Source: Syngnathus acus
Lineage: Eukaryota > Chordata > Actinopteri > Syngnathiformes > Syngnathidae
Direction: 5' to 3'
Assembly: GCF_901709675.1 (NCBI RefSeq)
Contig: NC_051101.1
Coordinates: 14,097,416-14,161,415, forward strand
DNA length: 64,000 bases
Of this stretch, positions 32,900 to 46,959 are shown one piece after another; positions within the stretch are counted from its first letter, which is position 1, and the number at the start of each line of letters is the position of its first letter. The notes beneath the pieces were generated by a model that was not told where the DNA came from, ran no database searches, and saw only the letters and a list, made by a program, of their open reading frames with translations. Both the position numbers and the translations under genes were made by a program.

Positions 32900-35600
32900 T
32901 GCAAAATTGTGAACAGAGAATTCATCTCGCCAAAAATGTCAGGTTGTACCATCCAGCCGGGTGCCACTAAAGCGGCAATACGTGCAGTAGCTGCGGCCTA
33001 AAAGCGAAGCGTGATGAGTCTCCGTCAACAAAGTGCACGGGTGCATTCATTCGGGCACTTTCCTCCCTTTGAATTATGATTATAAAGTTAAGCTACTTCT
33101 TTGACAAGTTTACTGTTTGAATAAAAATGATGATCGCTCAAATCCACTTCCTTCCCTCTCCCTTAAATAAGCACCCCCCAAAAAATCTTGCTGGTTTAGT
33201 GGAAGTGAATCAATCTTGGGGTTGATATCAGCGCCTCAATCCTCAACTCTGCGCAAAGAAGCGCACGCGGGCCACCGATGGCTCCGGCTGCGCACATCAT
33301 CAATAATTCAAGCGAGCACTTAAACCCCAGGTGGAGGAACACTTGAAACATTCCTGGAAGAAACGCGGTGCGCTTTCCTTGGATTGACAACACACTTGAC
33401 ATGATCAAGAGACATCGCCCACGCTGGCGGAGTGAACACGCCTTTGTTGAAAAACAACAAAGGATCTTGTTATTCTCCAGCTTGTTGAGCTCCAACCATG
33501 CACCGGGCGGGCCGGCGAGCTAAGCGAAGCTAAACGTCAGCTCGCTTTTGCGCAAAGTTCTGCTCCTTGCTGTGCTTCATTTTACCACCCATGTCCAAAG
33601 AAAATGCTGAAAGACACACTGGCTAATCAGGTGCCGTTACCCCCGACGGCCTTTTCAATTGCTTGAGCTCTTCAAGGGTGGAATAAATTCAGGCCCTCGG
33701 GCATCACGTGCAAGGTTTGGGTTTTTGTCTTCAATCGCATAGAGCGTTTCATCTGCGACGCCTTGGCTGCCTCCTCGAGCCACGCCAAACATAAACGATA
33801 CTTCGATTATTAAAATACAGCAGTCGATATTTCGATGATCGATTAAATGAGTTTTTCTCAAGACAAAAACAAAACCAAAATTTGGTATGGAGGACAAAAC
33901 TATTTTGAAAACGGCATGCTAGGCTAGGCAGCGGTTTTATCAGAATCGGGCCGGCCGCATGGAATATCGTTTTCCCAAACACTTTCTGTCGGCCCATTAC
34001 CAAACAGGATTTGTGTATAACTAACTATCTGGTCCCCGGAGCTCCAAATGTTGACGAGTCCTTCAATAATGGAAGAAGATTGTCAGACAGAGTTGGGGAA
34101 CTGGGAGGAGCCTTATTTAGCCGTTTCTATTTCCGAATTTGCACTGAAAACAAAGGCGAGGAGAAAAAGGAAAGCACCACTTGAATTATTCGGGGAGCTG
34201 GCACACTTGTTTTGAGCTTTGCGTCGGAATAAAAGAGGGCGCCTAGGAATAATTTATTCTGCTACTCCCTTTGCCATTTCTCTCTTCTTCCCAAGTGAGG
34301 TACGCCGAAGCTCTTTGGTGGTTGGATTCCAAATAGTGCACATTTACAAAAGTTGAGAACACAGGAAGACACTGCGTAAGGGCTTCTCTGCTTTAGAGTC
34401 ATCCCCGTGGGAGTCCTCATATCCGGCCGGGGATGTCTTACGTAAAGAAATCAAAGACATGCTAATGCCTTTTTTTGCATTCCACGCTGGTTTTATAATA
34501 ACACGATCCTCAGACTGGTATTTTAAAACTAAGTGACATTCAAGGCTTATTTTAAAAAGGAGTGACATTTACTTCATGGCGCTTGACTCTTGCTGAGGAG
34601 AATTGTATTCTTTACCAAATCCTATTCTTTTGCTTGTTTTCTTGATTGCGGACGCCTCATAACGCGCGGTGAGACTTTTCGGCTCGCCGAGCGCAACGAA
34701 GCTTACCGCTCGAGTCCCATCGGCGTTTTGGCCAAAGAAGCGGCCGTTCGTCGACGGTCGTTATGTGGCGTAGGTGCCGCCGCCCGCGCGTGGATATCGC
34801 TGCATGTTGACTTTTTTGTCAAGTGTGAGGGGAATAAAAATGTGCAGTACTTTCATCACTTGCTTGGAGAGCAGAGCAGAGCAGCACGGCACCAAATGGA
34901 CACCCGCGTGCATCCCTGCAACCCGCTTTGGTGACGGCTCCGCTCCCACAACTCAAAAGCAAAAATCAACTTTGAATCCATCTTTGGAGCTGGCGCTAAT
35001 AAATGTTACAGAACAGAATCTTCGATTGCTAAAAGTGCCTACTATCGACTAGTGTACCTCAAATCATTTGGATGGGAGGATGGCGGCCATTTTGGGTGAC
35101 TGTTTCATGCTCCTCTGACAAGGGGCCAATCCCGCCGTCTCGGTCAAGCGTAATAAGAATATAAAGTCGCTTCTGATAGAATGAAAAGAAATATCTGTGA
35201 CAAAGAATGGAAGTTGGCGTTTGAATAAGTGCAAAAGGCGCGTCCTGGGAATCGCAAAGCACTTTCAAGCCATCCAACTTTCATGTCACCTGACACACCT
35301 TTAAACTTTTTGCCTTGAAATATTCATGGCTTGGATCCTTTGTCGCCAGCATCACGATTCCCCTGGTGATCGCCCTCCCACGATTTTTGGGGGGCTCAGC
35401 GAGTATCCAGAATATTCATGTCCCTAGATATTTGGGAAATGATGGCATGCTTTTTATCACTCAACTTTTTTTTTTTCCCAGTGCCGACTTCAATGAGACA
35501 GATGTCTACATGCTGAATTTTAATGATAATGTCGAGTCATCTCTGACGCTTATGTAGGCGTTGTGATTTTAAATCTCATGTAACTTAAAGTAAGATTGCT
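32900..35600. other. Gene-free interval
   Basis: No exon or recognised transposon. Composition is mixed, with a CpG-rich pocket near 34660-34800. Confidence 0.4.
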
Positions 35601-35610
35601 TCAAGAATTT

Positions 35611-35922
35611 CAGCTCAGTGGCCTAGTTGTAGAGTGTCCGCCCTGAGACTGGAAGGTTGCGGGTTCAAACCCCGGCCGGCCGGCCGGGTCATACCAAAGA
35701 CTATAAAAATGGGACCCGTTGCCTCCCTGCTTGGCACTCAGCATGAAGGGTTGGAATTGGGGGGTGAGATCACCAAATGATTCCCGAGCGTGCTGCTGCT
35801 CACTGCTCCCCTCTCCCCCAGGGCAGGGGATGGATCCAAATCACACGGGGATGGGTTCGATGCAGAGGACCAATTTCACCACACCCAGATGTGTGTGTGA
35901 CGATCATTGGGACTTTAACTTT
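35611..35922 (+). mobile_element. tRNA-derived SINE with target-site duplication
   Basis: The head resembles a tRNA gene: an A-box-like stretch (cagctcagtggcctagttgt) and a B-box in gaaggttgcgggttcaaacc. The body carries the familiar fish SINE text (cataccaaagactataaaaa) and ends gggactttaactttaa. The octamer AAGAATTT flanks both sides (35603-35610 and 35923-35930), a preserved target duplication. The internal Pol III promoter may still be partly active, but the element is noncoding. Confidence 0.85.
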
Positions 35923-35939
35923 AAGAATTTGAAGGGCCA

Positions 35940-38900
35940 TGACAGCTTCGGTTCACAGACTTTGTTAGTCTAGAATACTGGTAGAGCAACCTGGAAGCAT
36001 CTCACGCCGTTCACAGGAACTAAATAAAACAAAAAAGCCATTTTCTTTTTTTTTTTTATCCATCTCAGCAGGCGGCCATTTTGCCACTCGCTGTTGACTG
36101 ACGGGTGAATTTTACTGCTTCATTCAAATCCCACAAGTGCAATATTAGTCAGAAGGTTGTGTTTCGACTAGAAAAGCCTCACATAACATATTCATATTTT
36201 GACATTTTTTTACTTGACGTCCTCTAACAAAATAAATATCAGAATAAAAACAAAGTACAAAGCACAAACAATCACGTCTCTGCCTCACCCCCTGGCAAAA
36301 AAAACAGAAAAAGCATGATAATGCGAGGGCAATTGCAAGTAACACGGATGAGCCTAACGCTCGGCTCGTAATTGAGTGCCCGCACGCGTGTCCAAACTCC
36401 ATCATGCCCTCAATTTCTTGCTGAAATCAGCAGGTAGAAGTACTCTTAACAAGATCATTGCGCTCTCATCTGCGCTAATGCCTTCCTTTTCTGCCTATTG
36501 TCATCTCATCAGTGCAATGCTGCAAGCAATTTAGAGGAGGAGGGTGAGCGGGTCACGTGGACGCTGCGTAAACAAGCCCCGCCCATTTGAATCATGCCGT
36601 TGGAATAGGAGTCAAGTCAAAAAGTCTTTTTTTGGGGGGGATTGTGGCTCAGCCAGTCTGACAGACAAATCAAATTTGAGTCATGTCGTGTAAAAAAAGA
36701 AAAAGTTCACCTTTTTCCTTTGGCTACATTATTGCCAAGTCCACATCTTGAGCGCTGCGGAGAATAACAAGTGTTGGTACGAGACAACAGAATGCCAAAT
36801 ATTTCAGAAAGCAAAAGGCGTGAGCTTGACAGACAGGGCAACAGTAACTATGGAAGCGGGTGCAGCAAATTGAATTATGTAAGCGATAAATAACAGATGG
36901 AGCTGGGGAATTAAAGTTCTGCCAAGTGGAACGTTCACAAATAGGAGATAGACGCGCTGTATAGCTCCATTTCCTCTCCGCTCTTTTTTGGAGACGCCCG
37001 GTAGGACCGAGATAAGCGCTGACCCATTGAAATGGAGATGATGCGCAAGTGGACACCATAAGACAACAATAGGACAAAAACAACAACAACAACAACAACA
37101 ACAAGTCACACAAAGGCTGCGTTCTAAAACACTGGCTTCGGAAAACATCCTCACATTCAATTTGGTTTCGAGTAGTTGGACAATCTACACGATGTACAAC
37201 AACTAGCAAACGCCTAGACAACTTTTTTTCCACAGCAACAATCGGACAGCAGACATACAGTATATGGCATACTTGGTGGAAAAGATATGCTCTGCTTTGT
37301 CATCTTGTGGCTAGGCAGAATTCGGCAAGGAGGGCACCTTTAACGTAACAACTCATTTTGTGCATTAAAAAAAACTTGAAAAATTTTATTATTCAGGTAC
37401 TGTTTGGCCTGTGTCATTTCAATTCCACGTCAAAATCATTGACCTCACTCACGTAGAACGAGACTAATCGATGGCTGCTATCCTGTGGTGAATAGAGGCG
37501 GTAATGCAAGCTAACAGTTAAAACCATTGCGGAATAGCGAAAAACTGACGCCCAGTGAAATGCATGAAATGTTTGTTTGTATTTCCAATATTAAAAAAAA
37601 CCTGCACTAGTAGTAGTAAACAAATCGTGTTTATGATCTGCCACCCCTCAAATACCGTTGGAAAAATAGTACCCTTAAAAATTCAACCCTCTCCTCTAAG
37701 CGTGTAGAGCGCTGAGCAGCATTTCAAATCTCCAAATACGCTGCAGATAATAACTCGACGTTATCGCATTAACACTCTTGACTGGGCGCCACCTCGTGAA
37801 CCCGGCCGGGTCCGACCGCTCCGCTGCGCGCGTGGGCCGGTCGGTGCTGGATTCTTTGGCTTCCTCCCACGTCCACAAACATCGCCTGTAGGTTAATTGA
37901 TGACTGCGAATCGCCAGGAGGTGAAAAAGCGAGCATGAAAGGGTTGTTTGTTGCACCGTATCGACCCTCGGCGACCCGCGTTGTAGAGGAAGCCGCGAGG
38001 CCGATGGCATGTTAAAGATTCTTTGGTTAGTAAGTTTGTCAAAGGAACGTTTTTTTTCTAAACAAGCTCGGCCCACCAAGACATCATTTCTCACTTTTGA
38101 AATCCTCCGAGTTATTCATCAAAGTACTAGATCGAGATCACAACCAAGTCTGGCCAGAGGAAATGAGAAACCTGGTTGATGGTACTGATGATGCATTTTG
38201 AGGGTGTTATTATTTGAGGATGATTACTTTGTGCGTTTAAGATGCGTCTTAGGGTAACACTGACATTGAACTCATTCACCCCTATTATACGGCTATAGAC
38301 GTTTAAAATTCGTTTGAACACAGCTGGCGGTGGCGGTGAATACGTTCATCAACTTTGCGCTGCTCCAATTGGTATGGTTTGACCACATGGGGGCAGTATA
38401 TGCATGGAGCCAGTTAAATCTCCCTCGTAAACGGCAGTGAACCAGTTGTTCTTTGCTGAGGATAAAGAATGTAAGCATGTGTGTATTGTAATATTTGTTT
38501 ACTGTACATACAAAGGTTAACTGCACAATTTGAGTTGGGCTCTTCAGGGTTGTCAAAGGCATTTTGTATTGTTTGCATGAATCCAAGCAGACTTGAGGCA
38601 AAGCTGTGTGGTTGTTTGAAATACATAATGTGTGAGTCGCTTTGTTTGATATTTATTTAGACAGTTAGCTTCGACTGGGAGTGGCAATAAACAGCTCGGA
38701 GCCTCTTGCTACTTGTTATTTAAACAACCCACGCTTTTAGCATAATATCCTAATTTTTCAAATCTCACTGATGTGAGCGTGTCGGAAAACTCGGGGATTA
38801 AGCAGTCAAAGTTATCTATGCACAATTACCAGCAGCAACAGATGCTAGGCGCTAAAACAAAAGCAATTTGGACCAAATGTTCCCTCCCGTCTGACGTTCG

Positions 38901-41900
38901 GCACATTAGCAGCTCCAACCAAACCATTCTCGATGCTCATTTTCAAGTGGACACTCAACACAGCTCGTGTGGCGTCTTATCGTAACGTTGAAGCGTCCAA
39001 ATTGTCATCACGTCAGTTAATGAGGGAGCTCAAACTAAGCTGTGAATTTAATTGGAAACAACAGCAGTCGAAAAAAGAAGGAGGCCATGTTCCACGAGCA
39101 GACAGTTTGGACAGATGGACCGAATGACTCCAAAAGGTCTACAGAAAGTTTGAGGGCATCTGGTGGTCAGACCAAAAAGTTTGTGGAAAAAAAAAAAAAA
39201 AGAATTGGACTGCCACTCTGAAAGCTGATCAAATGTGAGCCAAATGAGCAGTAAAAGAAGCAAAAAAAGCGCAGCCGCTTAGCGACCAACGCGCCGTCAA
39301 CATTGTCCAAGCATTCCGAAAAGTCAAGCGCCAGTTCATCTTCGCGACTGGCACGAAAATATGGTGAAAAGTCGACGTGCTGCATTGCATACATATTTCT
39401 TCTCTTGTCATCTTTTTGGTTTATTATCCTGTTCTTACTTCAACCATTATTGTATTTATATTGATATCTTTTTGACATCCTATATTTCTATTTATTGTCG
39501 TATACATCTTTTTTCTCTCATCTATTTTGTGGATTATCCTTTTTTTTGTTGATCTATTTGATTGCTTCTCTTCATTATTATACACAGTCACCATAATAAA
39601 CATTAGCATGCGCATACGTAATGCATTACGGCCAAAATAAAAGGAGCTCCATCGCTCGGGGGTCCCGGAATCGATCTGGGCCTTGCAACCGACGCCAGCT
39701 GGTGTGTGAATGATTCATGGTGAGCGTTGGGGGTGCTTAATGATGAAAATCGATAGAGAATAATAGATGAGAAACAACAGGGCAGATTACGGCGGTTGGA
39801 AGATGATTGTCCTTACGTTTCATTGGTTGCCACATGAGACGAGGGGCTGACTGTCGCCCGGAGGTTAGCGAAAGTGAGAAGCAGAAGGTCGCCACGTTCA
39901 ACTTGTCGGGGTGCGAGAGCCCACCGATAATCTCCCGCTCCCGAACTAATTAGGCGTCCTTGAGAAAGGTCGCCAACCCCCACCAAGAAATCCGGCACAC
40001 ACTTGTTTTTTTTTTTTTTTACGACCGACGAGCAAAAGGAACACCGAGGGTGAAATCTTCATGCTTGCGTTCGGCCCGAAATGCTAAACTTTGGCTAAAC
40101 TTCCTTAAAACCGATTTACGGGAAGCAGAATTTAATTTAGCTGACACCCGAAACGATTCCGACACGATTACGGGGGCATACGGTAAGCGCTAACTCGGGC
40201 ATGAATATGAATGATGGAATACCAAACTAATGTAGTCGGGGATAATAAAAGCAGGGACTGAATCAATAGCGAGGAGGAGTCACGCTGGCACTTTTCCACG
40301 GCGAGGTCAGGCGAGGTCAGTCGGTTAACGGCGCTCGTTTCATTTCGGGCAATTACCGCCGCTTTGGCGTGCCTGGGCGAGCAGCAATATTGCATATTAG
40401 CGCCATCGTCTGTTTCATCATATTTATTGCCTCGTATAGAATTACAGAGAGATGAGCATTTGGCTCTCCGGGGGCGGGCTTTTATTCAATGTTACCAGAC
40501 CGCTACCAGTGAGAGTATTCACCCTGTTACCGGTAACTCTAGTCATTTACAATAACATTTTTGTTGTTGTTGTTGACAAAATCACCCAAAAATTGGACAA
40601 AAACTACTCCCACAAGAGATTTGATGACGTCAGATTTGTTACTTTTTGGACTTGCTCATCCCGAGTTAAATATTGGACCCCGGCCAAGCAACTTTTGTGA
40701 GTAAAATCAAAACCGAAACTATCTTTACAGCCACGCCAAACAGAAGCGCACGTGTCTTTCTATATGCAGCGTTACTGCCACACGCCAAACTCGCTCAGCA
40801 CATTGGGGAGATGATGAACAGGTAAAAGGCCTTTGTCCTCAAAGATTTGCCTCAGCAACGTCCCTCCGCTCTCACATCCAAGTAGCTGTCCACGACAGTT
40901 TTCACCTCAGATTACATCGACGCTTTCATTAGCGTAGTCGTTGCCCTCCTCAGCCGCGCTCAAATTCACGAGATGCCCCCCCCCTCACGTAGGACTTTGA
41001 AGTCAAATCAGAAAATGTTTGTCTTTTTCAAAAGGCGGCCACCGTGTGGGTGGCGGCGGCGGACAGCTTTGTATTGATGCAGCGTAAACAGACAGGCACG
41101 CTAACACGCGTGTCAAGTGGCAATTAAGCACGGTGCAACGTGGCCTTTAATTGGCCATATGGGCTCTTGCCTGTTGTTGCCTGTTGTTGCCTGTTGTCCT
41201 CGTTTTGTTTTCAAGGGTGAGCTGGGGCCAAACATCTCGTTTGGAAGTGCCCGCCGCTCCCATTTTGATCTTCATTGTTTCTCCCGGAAGCTTCCTTTGA
41301 CGAGCCTTAGGGCTAAAGGTCACCAACGCAAGTGCATACGACGGACGTACTTATGGTTCGAGCCGCAGATGAACATTTTACTAGCACGGGACACCTTACT
41401 GGACCAGGAGTTGGCCGGCACGAGGTGTTGAGGTAATCCCCCGCGGCTTTTAGTAAACTAATATGAAAGCGCCGCAGGCAGCGGGAGGAGAAGCAATCTT
41501 CATCGGTCGGCTTGTCAAAGATAGGGAGGCTCGTTTTCCATTAGAGGAAACAGTGTGTTGCTGTCAAAAAGAGCATTGCCATTGGAGATATAGTTCTTGA
41601 TTCAATCGGTTTTATCAGCCAGTGAATTTTCATGAGAATTTTTTGTGTCTTGAAAAAAAGAAAAAAAAAAAAAAAGTTAAATCCGAGTCTTGATGCTAAC
41701 AAAAATGGCAGGCACACTGCAGTGAATGTGTGCCAAAATACAATCAAATAAAGCAAAAATGTTTTTGATGATCATTTGTCTGAATCGTAGTCAATTCTTG
41801 CCTCCATTGTTAGAAGTGAAGAAATAAAAGCCAACAACATTTGCCCCTCCCTCCCTCCCATCATTAACTCCAACACGACGTCTCGAGTTGCTTATTATTG

Positions 41901-44900
41901 GCCGTCACCGGCCGCGTGGACGAGGATTGTTGCTGCTGCTGGTGTCGGAGAGGAAACGCCGCAAAGTGACGTCTGAGCAGTTGTCTTGGCTGACCTTCAC
42001 CTTTATCCCCCTCAGCGTGGTTCCCCCTGCCATGCTTCTCTCACCCTTTGACCCCTTGGCATTCTCCTCCCTGACTTTGAATTTGGGCTGGCCAGGCTCA
42101 GTCCCCTTTTCCATCCATATTTCATATTGAAGGCGAGATAGAGCATGCGGGGAAGGTAATTGCAGCGTCCATCGAGGATTCGGCTGGGTCTAATCCAGTC
42201 AAAACGACAGTAATCCACGGCTTATTCGCACAAGTCACCCGATTGTGGGGTTTTTTCTTTTCCCCCTTCAATCAATTTTCAATTATGTGCTGAAAATCAC
42301 ACCAATTTGTGGTTTTGACGTAAGGGAGGAAAATAAGGGAAGAGGGTAGGAGAAAGGAAGGTGAGATGGAAAGAAGGAAAAATTGCTCCCCAAAAATTTG
42401 CATCTCAAATAAGTCATCGATTCACAAAACTGGTGGTGATCAATTGCCATTTCCAAGTCGGTGGTCTACGGGCGCATGCACAGCAGGGCTCTCGCTCGCT
42501 CGACTTCTCGCTAAGTTAGCGGTAGCTTTTCCCACTTATTTTTGTTCTCCTCCAAACAGGCCGAATCCCCCCGGGGACTTGTGCAACTCCGCCTCTGTTA
42601 CTTTCTGCATGGTTGATGTTGTGGCTTCAAGAAGGTCCTCTGAAGTCCTGAGCTCCTCAGAGCTAATGCAGCGTGGAGCCGAAAACCATCAGGCAACAAA
42701 AGGACTACGGTAGCACCAGCTCTCCCGTTTAGAAAATAAAAAAATAAATACCCGGCGCGACTTAGAGTAAAAACAGAACGGCTCGGAGGCCTATTTTAGA
42801 TAAGGCCAGCTTTTAATGTCTAATGCACACTGCCAAGCGGGGCTGGCTGACGAGCGGTAAAAACAAGGCCTTCAAACGAGCAACAATACATGCTAGCGCG
42901 ATTGAAGATGGATGTTTTGCCTGCCTGCCTGCATGGATGAGATGATGTAATTGGAATAAAAATGTACTTGCTCGCACCGGAGTATCGTAGAGACAACGGC
43001 GAGCGAATAGGAGTTGCTGTGCCGTTTAATGTCAGCGGGAATCGACTGTTCGAGTTGTAGTATGATGCTGAGATCGCTGCGAGAAAGGTCGGGCTTCCAG
43101 ATTTACTACTTGTATGCTTTTTTATAAGATATCCCCACAAACCGATAGGTAGCGAGATAGAGCTACGAGCTTGTTAAAACTAGCGAGCTAACTAGCTAGC
43201 TAGATAGCTTCCGAAACATGTCAGGTAATGCAACCTAAAATATCTTGTTTGAGATAAAAGAACCAGTGAAGTGATTGACAAGTGAAAACAAAATGAACTT
43301 AGTACAACTAGCTAGATAGCTTTCCATATAGATCGATATAGAGACATATGTAGATCGATAGATAGCTAGACCCTAGCTTGCTAGCAATCCAGCTAGTGAT
43401 AGATTGATAACGAAATTTGAAATCATTTCATCGGGCAAGTAAATTGAGTGATGAGCTTGATAACGAAACAATTTCAACTTGTAAGTCAAGCTACCAATGA
43501 ATATATTTGGTTTGTCCCCACAATGTTCACATTCGCACACAAATCAAGATGAGGTAGCTCGCGCTGTTGGTTGGTCCAATCTCAACCGATGCTATCACCT
43601 GCGGCGATAACCATCTGGCGCACTGATGCGAAGTGACGAATTGGAGGAAGTCGGCGCGGCCAGGAGGGGGCCTCCTCGCATGGCGGCTAGCTAACAAGGA
43701 CGCGTCGCAGGAAGCATTCAGTTGATTCTGTGGTCTTTTTCCATATGACGTTTTATTCCCCTGTTTCCCCCTGGCAGCCGCCATTGTCCATCCCGCATTA
43801 ACACTCAGCTCTGGTTTCTGTCTGCTGCTGAATATTTCAATATAGCTCTGCTTATCTGGCGGCCCCTGTGACCCGGGCGAGGCGAGGCGAAAGATTCGCA
43901 TGGCAGCTTTTGGAATGGATACTAGACACGCGGCCGTATCTAGAAGTGAAGAACTTTGCCCGGAGGTGAGCGCATCAATAGCGCATCAGCCGACCGTTCG
44001 TGGACAGCCGTCAAATTCCATCTAGCGCTGGTTGGAAAATAGACTTTTTATCGCACAGTCAAATCAAAAGGAGAATAGAAGTTCATGGGGGGGAAAGCAG
44101 AAGAGTTTTCACAATAATGGATTGGCTATGATAGTGTATAGAGTGCAGTACCATATGAAGGAGGATGAGGCTCACAAATGAAAAAATCTTACCAGCCTGA
44201 AAATTGTTTGAAATAAGAATGCAGTTCGGACAAAATAAACCTACCGGAAAAGGGGTGAAAAGAGCAATTTCTGGGTATCAAATCACATTCGAGGTCAAAT
44301 GTTTGAGAATTTTTTAAAAAGATAAAAAAGAATCTGCTTGTACTGCGATCAATTAAGAATGTTATTTGATTTGGGTCTTTTTAGTCATTGTTTAGTCATT
44401 TTAGTCATTCTTTTAGTACATGTCTTGTTTGGAACAAAAGTCCAAATTTCATCAGGACATTTTTAAAAAGTGAACTGACTCACCCTCCTCCACATTGCAT
44501 CAGCTGACAGAATCCTTCAATTCCCTCTCTATACGTAGCTAGTGTACGCTCATGGCCAAATTTTTTCTTTTCCTCCAGGATTGCCTCCAGCCTTCCCATA
44601 ACCTTGAAAAGAATAAGCAGTAGAAAATGGATGAATTCAATGATTTTTTTTTTTTTTTTTTTTGTCCCTCTAGGACCACCGTACATTCCCCTTTGTGTGG
44701 CAATGCATAATGTAGCTCACTGTACGTTGAATGTTTTGGGCTCGCTATTATTTTTCACCAGAAAGCTGGCAAAGGGCTGAGAGGACCCCCTGCAGACGCT
44801 TAATTGCTACTATCTCAGCCTGGCATACATTTTTTGTTCTTCTTCTAATGTGTTTTTTGGAGGGACGCGAGTGAACCCTGCTCGAAAATATGTCTCTTGA

Positions 44901-46540
44901 AAGCAGCTGTTGAGCTTGCGCTAATCAATAATTCATAAGGCCTTTGCTTATTAGGTCTTGGCCCGACCGCGACGCCTGTTCTCGTGCCCGTCTCCGAGTG
45001 GGATGAGAGGCAAAGCTGCGAAAGAAGTGTCGACTTTATCTGGATGCTCCGCCTCTCCCTCCCGCTACACTTTGGTGACTTCTCGACGCCTAGCGACCCC
45101 GCTGGCATTCCAACGAGGAGGCTCTCGCTCTCGCTTGCTTTTACCGGTCACTGCCTAATTGTTGCCGGGATGACAAGAACAACACTCGACCTGCAAGCAC
45201 AGTTCTGCTCCAATGGGCGGGGACAGTGGCCCAGCAGATGGCGCTGTTTTGCTTTTTTCCCCCCCAGGTGCAATGATCAATTGAGTCATCCATTCCTAAA
45301 GTAGTCAAATATTTGGATAATCAATTCATCATTTAGAGTCTTTGTGTATTTAACATCTGCTTTTACCAGGTTGGGAACAATGAGCAACATTTTTGCTAAG
45401 GCTAAAATATTACCGTAACCACGCCCCCTCCCTCCTACAAAAAAAAAAAAATGGCCCAAAGTTCACATCTGCTTGCCAAAACTTCCGCTGGTTAGTTGTT
45501 TATTTTTCCAGTGTTTTTTTTTTTTCAGCCTTATCAAAAATTCCGCCTTCAGAATGATTTCACAACACGCTGAATTTATTATGGAGTCTGCAGTGCGTCA
45601 TCCAGAGATTTGGCTTGTTGCTAAATGAATTCCTCTCCGACAATGTTGACCAAAACGGAGCACTATTATTTGTTGTGTTGGAGCTCAATGCATCATATAT
45701 TTAATATAAGTTGCACATTTTTGTTGTTGTTTTTTCCGCCACTTATAATTCAAAACACACATGCACACCTCGGGGAAAACAAAATCCCGCAGAGACTTCA
45801 TCTGTTCACTGTTCTCTCTTTGGGCTTTAAAGAAACGAAAGAAGAGCACCACTCCGTGAATGTTGACTTTGTCTCTCGCCTTTCGCCAAGAGGAAGCGAA
45901 ATCTTCTGATGTCTCTGACAACTCTGAGTCATTAACAATGAGCCCAACAGCTAGATACGATAAATAAATAAAACGACAACAACTGCTTGACTCATTTAAA
46001 GTTAATTCTTCTCCGGTTTGTGTGTGTGTTTGAAGTCAACGGGCAAAAAACAAAACACTTTTTGGGAATGTTTTCATTGTGTGCGACAAGCCTCGCTCCA
46101 TTTGTAGTTATTATTCTCAATATTATTTGATTTGAAGAGCGGCATGAAAGGAGGAGGGAGGGGCGGGGGGTGACAGTCCAAAATGTCGAACAAAGCAGGA
46201 GCCATTAAACACGGCGCGCCGTACAAGTTCATCAAGTTTATGTTTATTGTCGGGAATATCATAATGTCGTATTCTCTTTGAATCGTCAACGAGAAGAAAA
46301 CAAGTTCAATTCTTAATCCACCATCTTGCGTCTGAATATTAGCAACGTCTTTTATTGTACTTGTACAAACAATTTAAAAAAATAAATAATCTGGAGCAAA
46401 AGGTCTACACACCCCAGTTGAAATATTTTGTGACCTACGAAAATGACAACCACAAATATTCGATATATTAATATAATATATTAATAATACAATATATTGT
46501 GATTGTTATCGCTTGCCACTGATTGGCATGTTAAGTAGTG
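35940..46540. other. Gene-free interval, 10.6 kb
   Basis: I found no coding exon. It includes an old SINE-like fragment (37840-37965), (CAA)n at 37079-37102, an 11-bp tandem (ttgcctgttg) at 41168-41198, a run of AGCTAG/GATAGCT motifs at 43185-43400 and a poly-T at 44643-44663. Other stretches look unique; whether they are conserved cannot be judged from one sequence. Confidence 0.4.
37840..37965 (+). mobile_element. Fragment of the same SINE-like family as 49934-50298
   Basis: The text cttcctcccacgtccacaaa, then acatcgcctgtaggttaatt and gatgactgcgaat, matches in opposite orientation the middle of the element at 49934-50298 (ccaagcatgtttttgggatg and onward). Both ends are missing and divergence is high, so it is an old relic. 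Confidence 0.6.
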
Positions 46541-46583
46541 AGGCTCAGTGTGTGTGTGTGTGGGGGGGGGGGGTTACGGCTGA

Positions 46584-46940
46584 TATAAATAGCAGCACTT
46601 TTACACGGCCGAGTATACTGTTGCTGTCGGAGGTTGTTTACGCCGCCCCCCCGCGAACCGCCGCGGCCCTCATACTGTCACATGCGATCGGCCGTCGACG
46701 GCCCGTTCTGCCGACACATGGCGGAAGAACAGATCGAGAGAGAGGGAGGGAGGGACGTATAGAGTGGCCAAGGCCCAGGAGCACCAGCAGTCAGTGGCGT
46801 TCCTCGGCACGGCCAGCTTCCAGATTGACAGCTGACTGGAGCGCCGCTTATATGGACGAGAGCCACTGACAGACGATTGGCCGGGTCTGAGAGGGGCGAG
46901 CTTGACTCCAAGCGCACATGACTAAGCGGCCCCAAGGCAG
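46584..46940 (+). promoter_or_regulatory. TATA-led CpG-rich block ending at a splice donor, possible first exon
   Basis: TATAAATAG (46584-46592) is followed about 30 bp later by a CpG-rich stretch (gccgcccccccgcgaaccgc and onward) that continues to cccaaggcag|gtaggg at 46940/46941. The layout fits a core promoter plus a roughly 320-base first exon. Frames inside are short and I recognise none, so a noncoding transcript or a 5' UTR exon is more likely than coding. A G-run (46562-46573) lies just upstream. Confidence 0.3.
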
Positions 46941-46959
46941 GTAGGGAAAAGGCCCTGTC

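Noticed and set aside
35611-35690. A possible tRNA gene
   Set aside because: A and B boxes are present, but they belong to a SINE head with SINE body, tail and target duplication.
36724-37233. A 169-codon minus-strand frame
   Set aside because: It includes a Leu/Cys run from (CAA)n, shows no domain, and overlaps another open frame of similar quality.
39690-39725. A possible miR-138-like sequence (gccagctggtgtgtgaat)
   Set aside because: It lacks the exact mature sequence and I see no matching hairpin arm nearby.
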